Of a stretch of 44,050 nt of DNA, positions 44,046 to 44,050 are shown piece after piece. Every line of letters begins with the position of its first letter. The first letter of the stretch is position 1. Made by a program: the position numbers and the translations under genes. The DNA comes from Caulobacter sp. (lineage in GTDB: Bacteria; Pseudomonadota; Alphaproteobacteria; Caulobacterales; Caulobacteraceae), in the NCBI GenBank assembly GCA_026225565.1, contig JAMFTA010000188.1:1-44050 (forward strand), read 5' to 3'. The notes under the pieces are model-generated. The model did no database searches. It saw only the letters and a list, made by a program, of their open reading frames with translations, and had not been told where the DNA came from.

Positions 44046-44050
44046 TCGCG

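Noticed and set aside
1-44050. CRISPR array, tRNA or rRNA genes, insertion sequences
   Set aside because: No regularly spaced repeats, cloverleaf-like sequence, rRNA motif or transposase was noticed on reading both strands; a covariance-model scan was not possible.

Overview
The window is GC-rich, densely coded chromosomal DNA that reads as an alphaproteobacterium of the Caulobacterales (Caulobacter/Phenylobacterium type). This is inferred from several features: motA stands alone without motB; a DciA (DUF721) gene, two DsbA-like genes and smc lie in a row; the F0 genes run atpI-atpB-atpE; there are a TonB-dependent receptor, a FadE/FadI/FadJ-type beta-oxidation set and a CtrA-like site. No rRNA, tRNA, CRISPR array, insertion sequence or prophage was seen.

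Layout. 1-6315 is housekeeping: the 3' end of aroA, mnmC (tRNA wobble uridine modification), a Thr/Asn-rich small lipoprotein with a clean terminator, motA, a GT9 glycosyltransferase, a CHAP-domain hydrolase and a ribokinase-family kinase. 6357-16080 is an accessory catabolic island. It holds the decayed tail of a TauD/TfdA dioxygenase, an SDR, a GntR/FCD regulator, then a tight co-directional run: TonB-dependent receptor, MFS transporter, RutA-like flavin monooxygenase, RutB-like cysteine hydrolase, atypical M20 metallohydrolase and TauD/TfdA dioxygenase. Three 12-bp direct repeats precede the receptor gene. My reading is an uptake-and-degradation pathway for a nitrogen-containing, probably cyclic, small molecule. 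It is built around a RutA/RutB-like pair but differs from the known pyrimidine Rut operon, and it is the best candidate here for an undescribed system.

16157-24767 holds small and mid-size genes: a TPR protein, a 61-residue basic protein, two transglutaminase-like proteins, an N-formylglutamate amidohydrolase-like gene with no ordinary start codon, a GNAT acetyltransferase coupled to an S9 peptidase, a TylF-type methyltransferase, and a secreted protein with a TonB-like C-terminus. 24860-30622 (minus strand) is a fatty-acid beta-oxidation operon, fadE-fadI-fadJ. 30795-35218 has a DsbA/HCCA-isomerase-like protein and a tight GH130-GH13-GT4 glycan operon.

35461-41023 is the chromosome-maintenance stretch: dciA-like, two DsbA-family thioredoxins (one periplasmic, one lipoprotein) and smc. 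The smc reading frame is interrupted by a single in-frame TGA at 39998-40000, with perfectly good SMC sequence in the same frame on both sides. An S41-like peptidase overlaps the smc stop. The window closes with atpI, atpB and atpE of the F0 ATP synthase.
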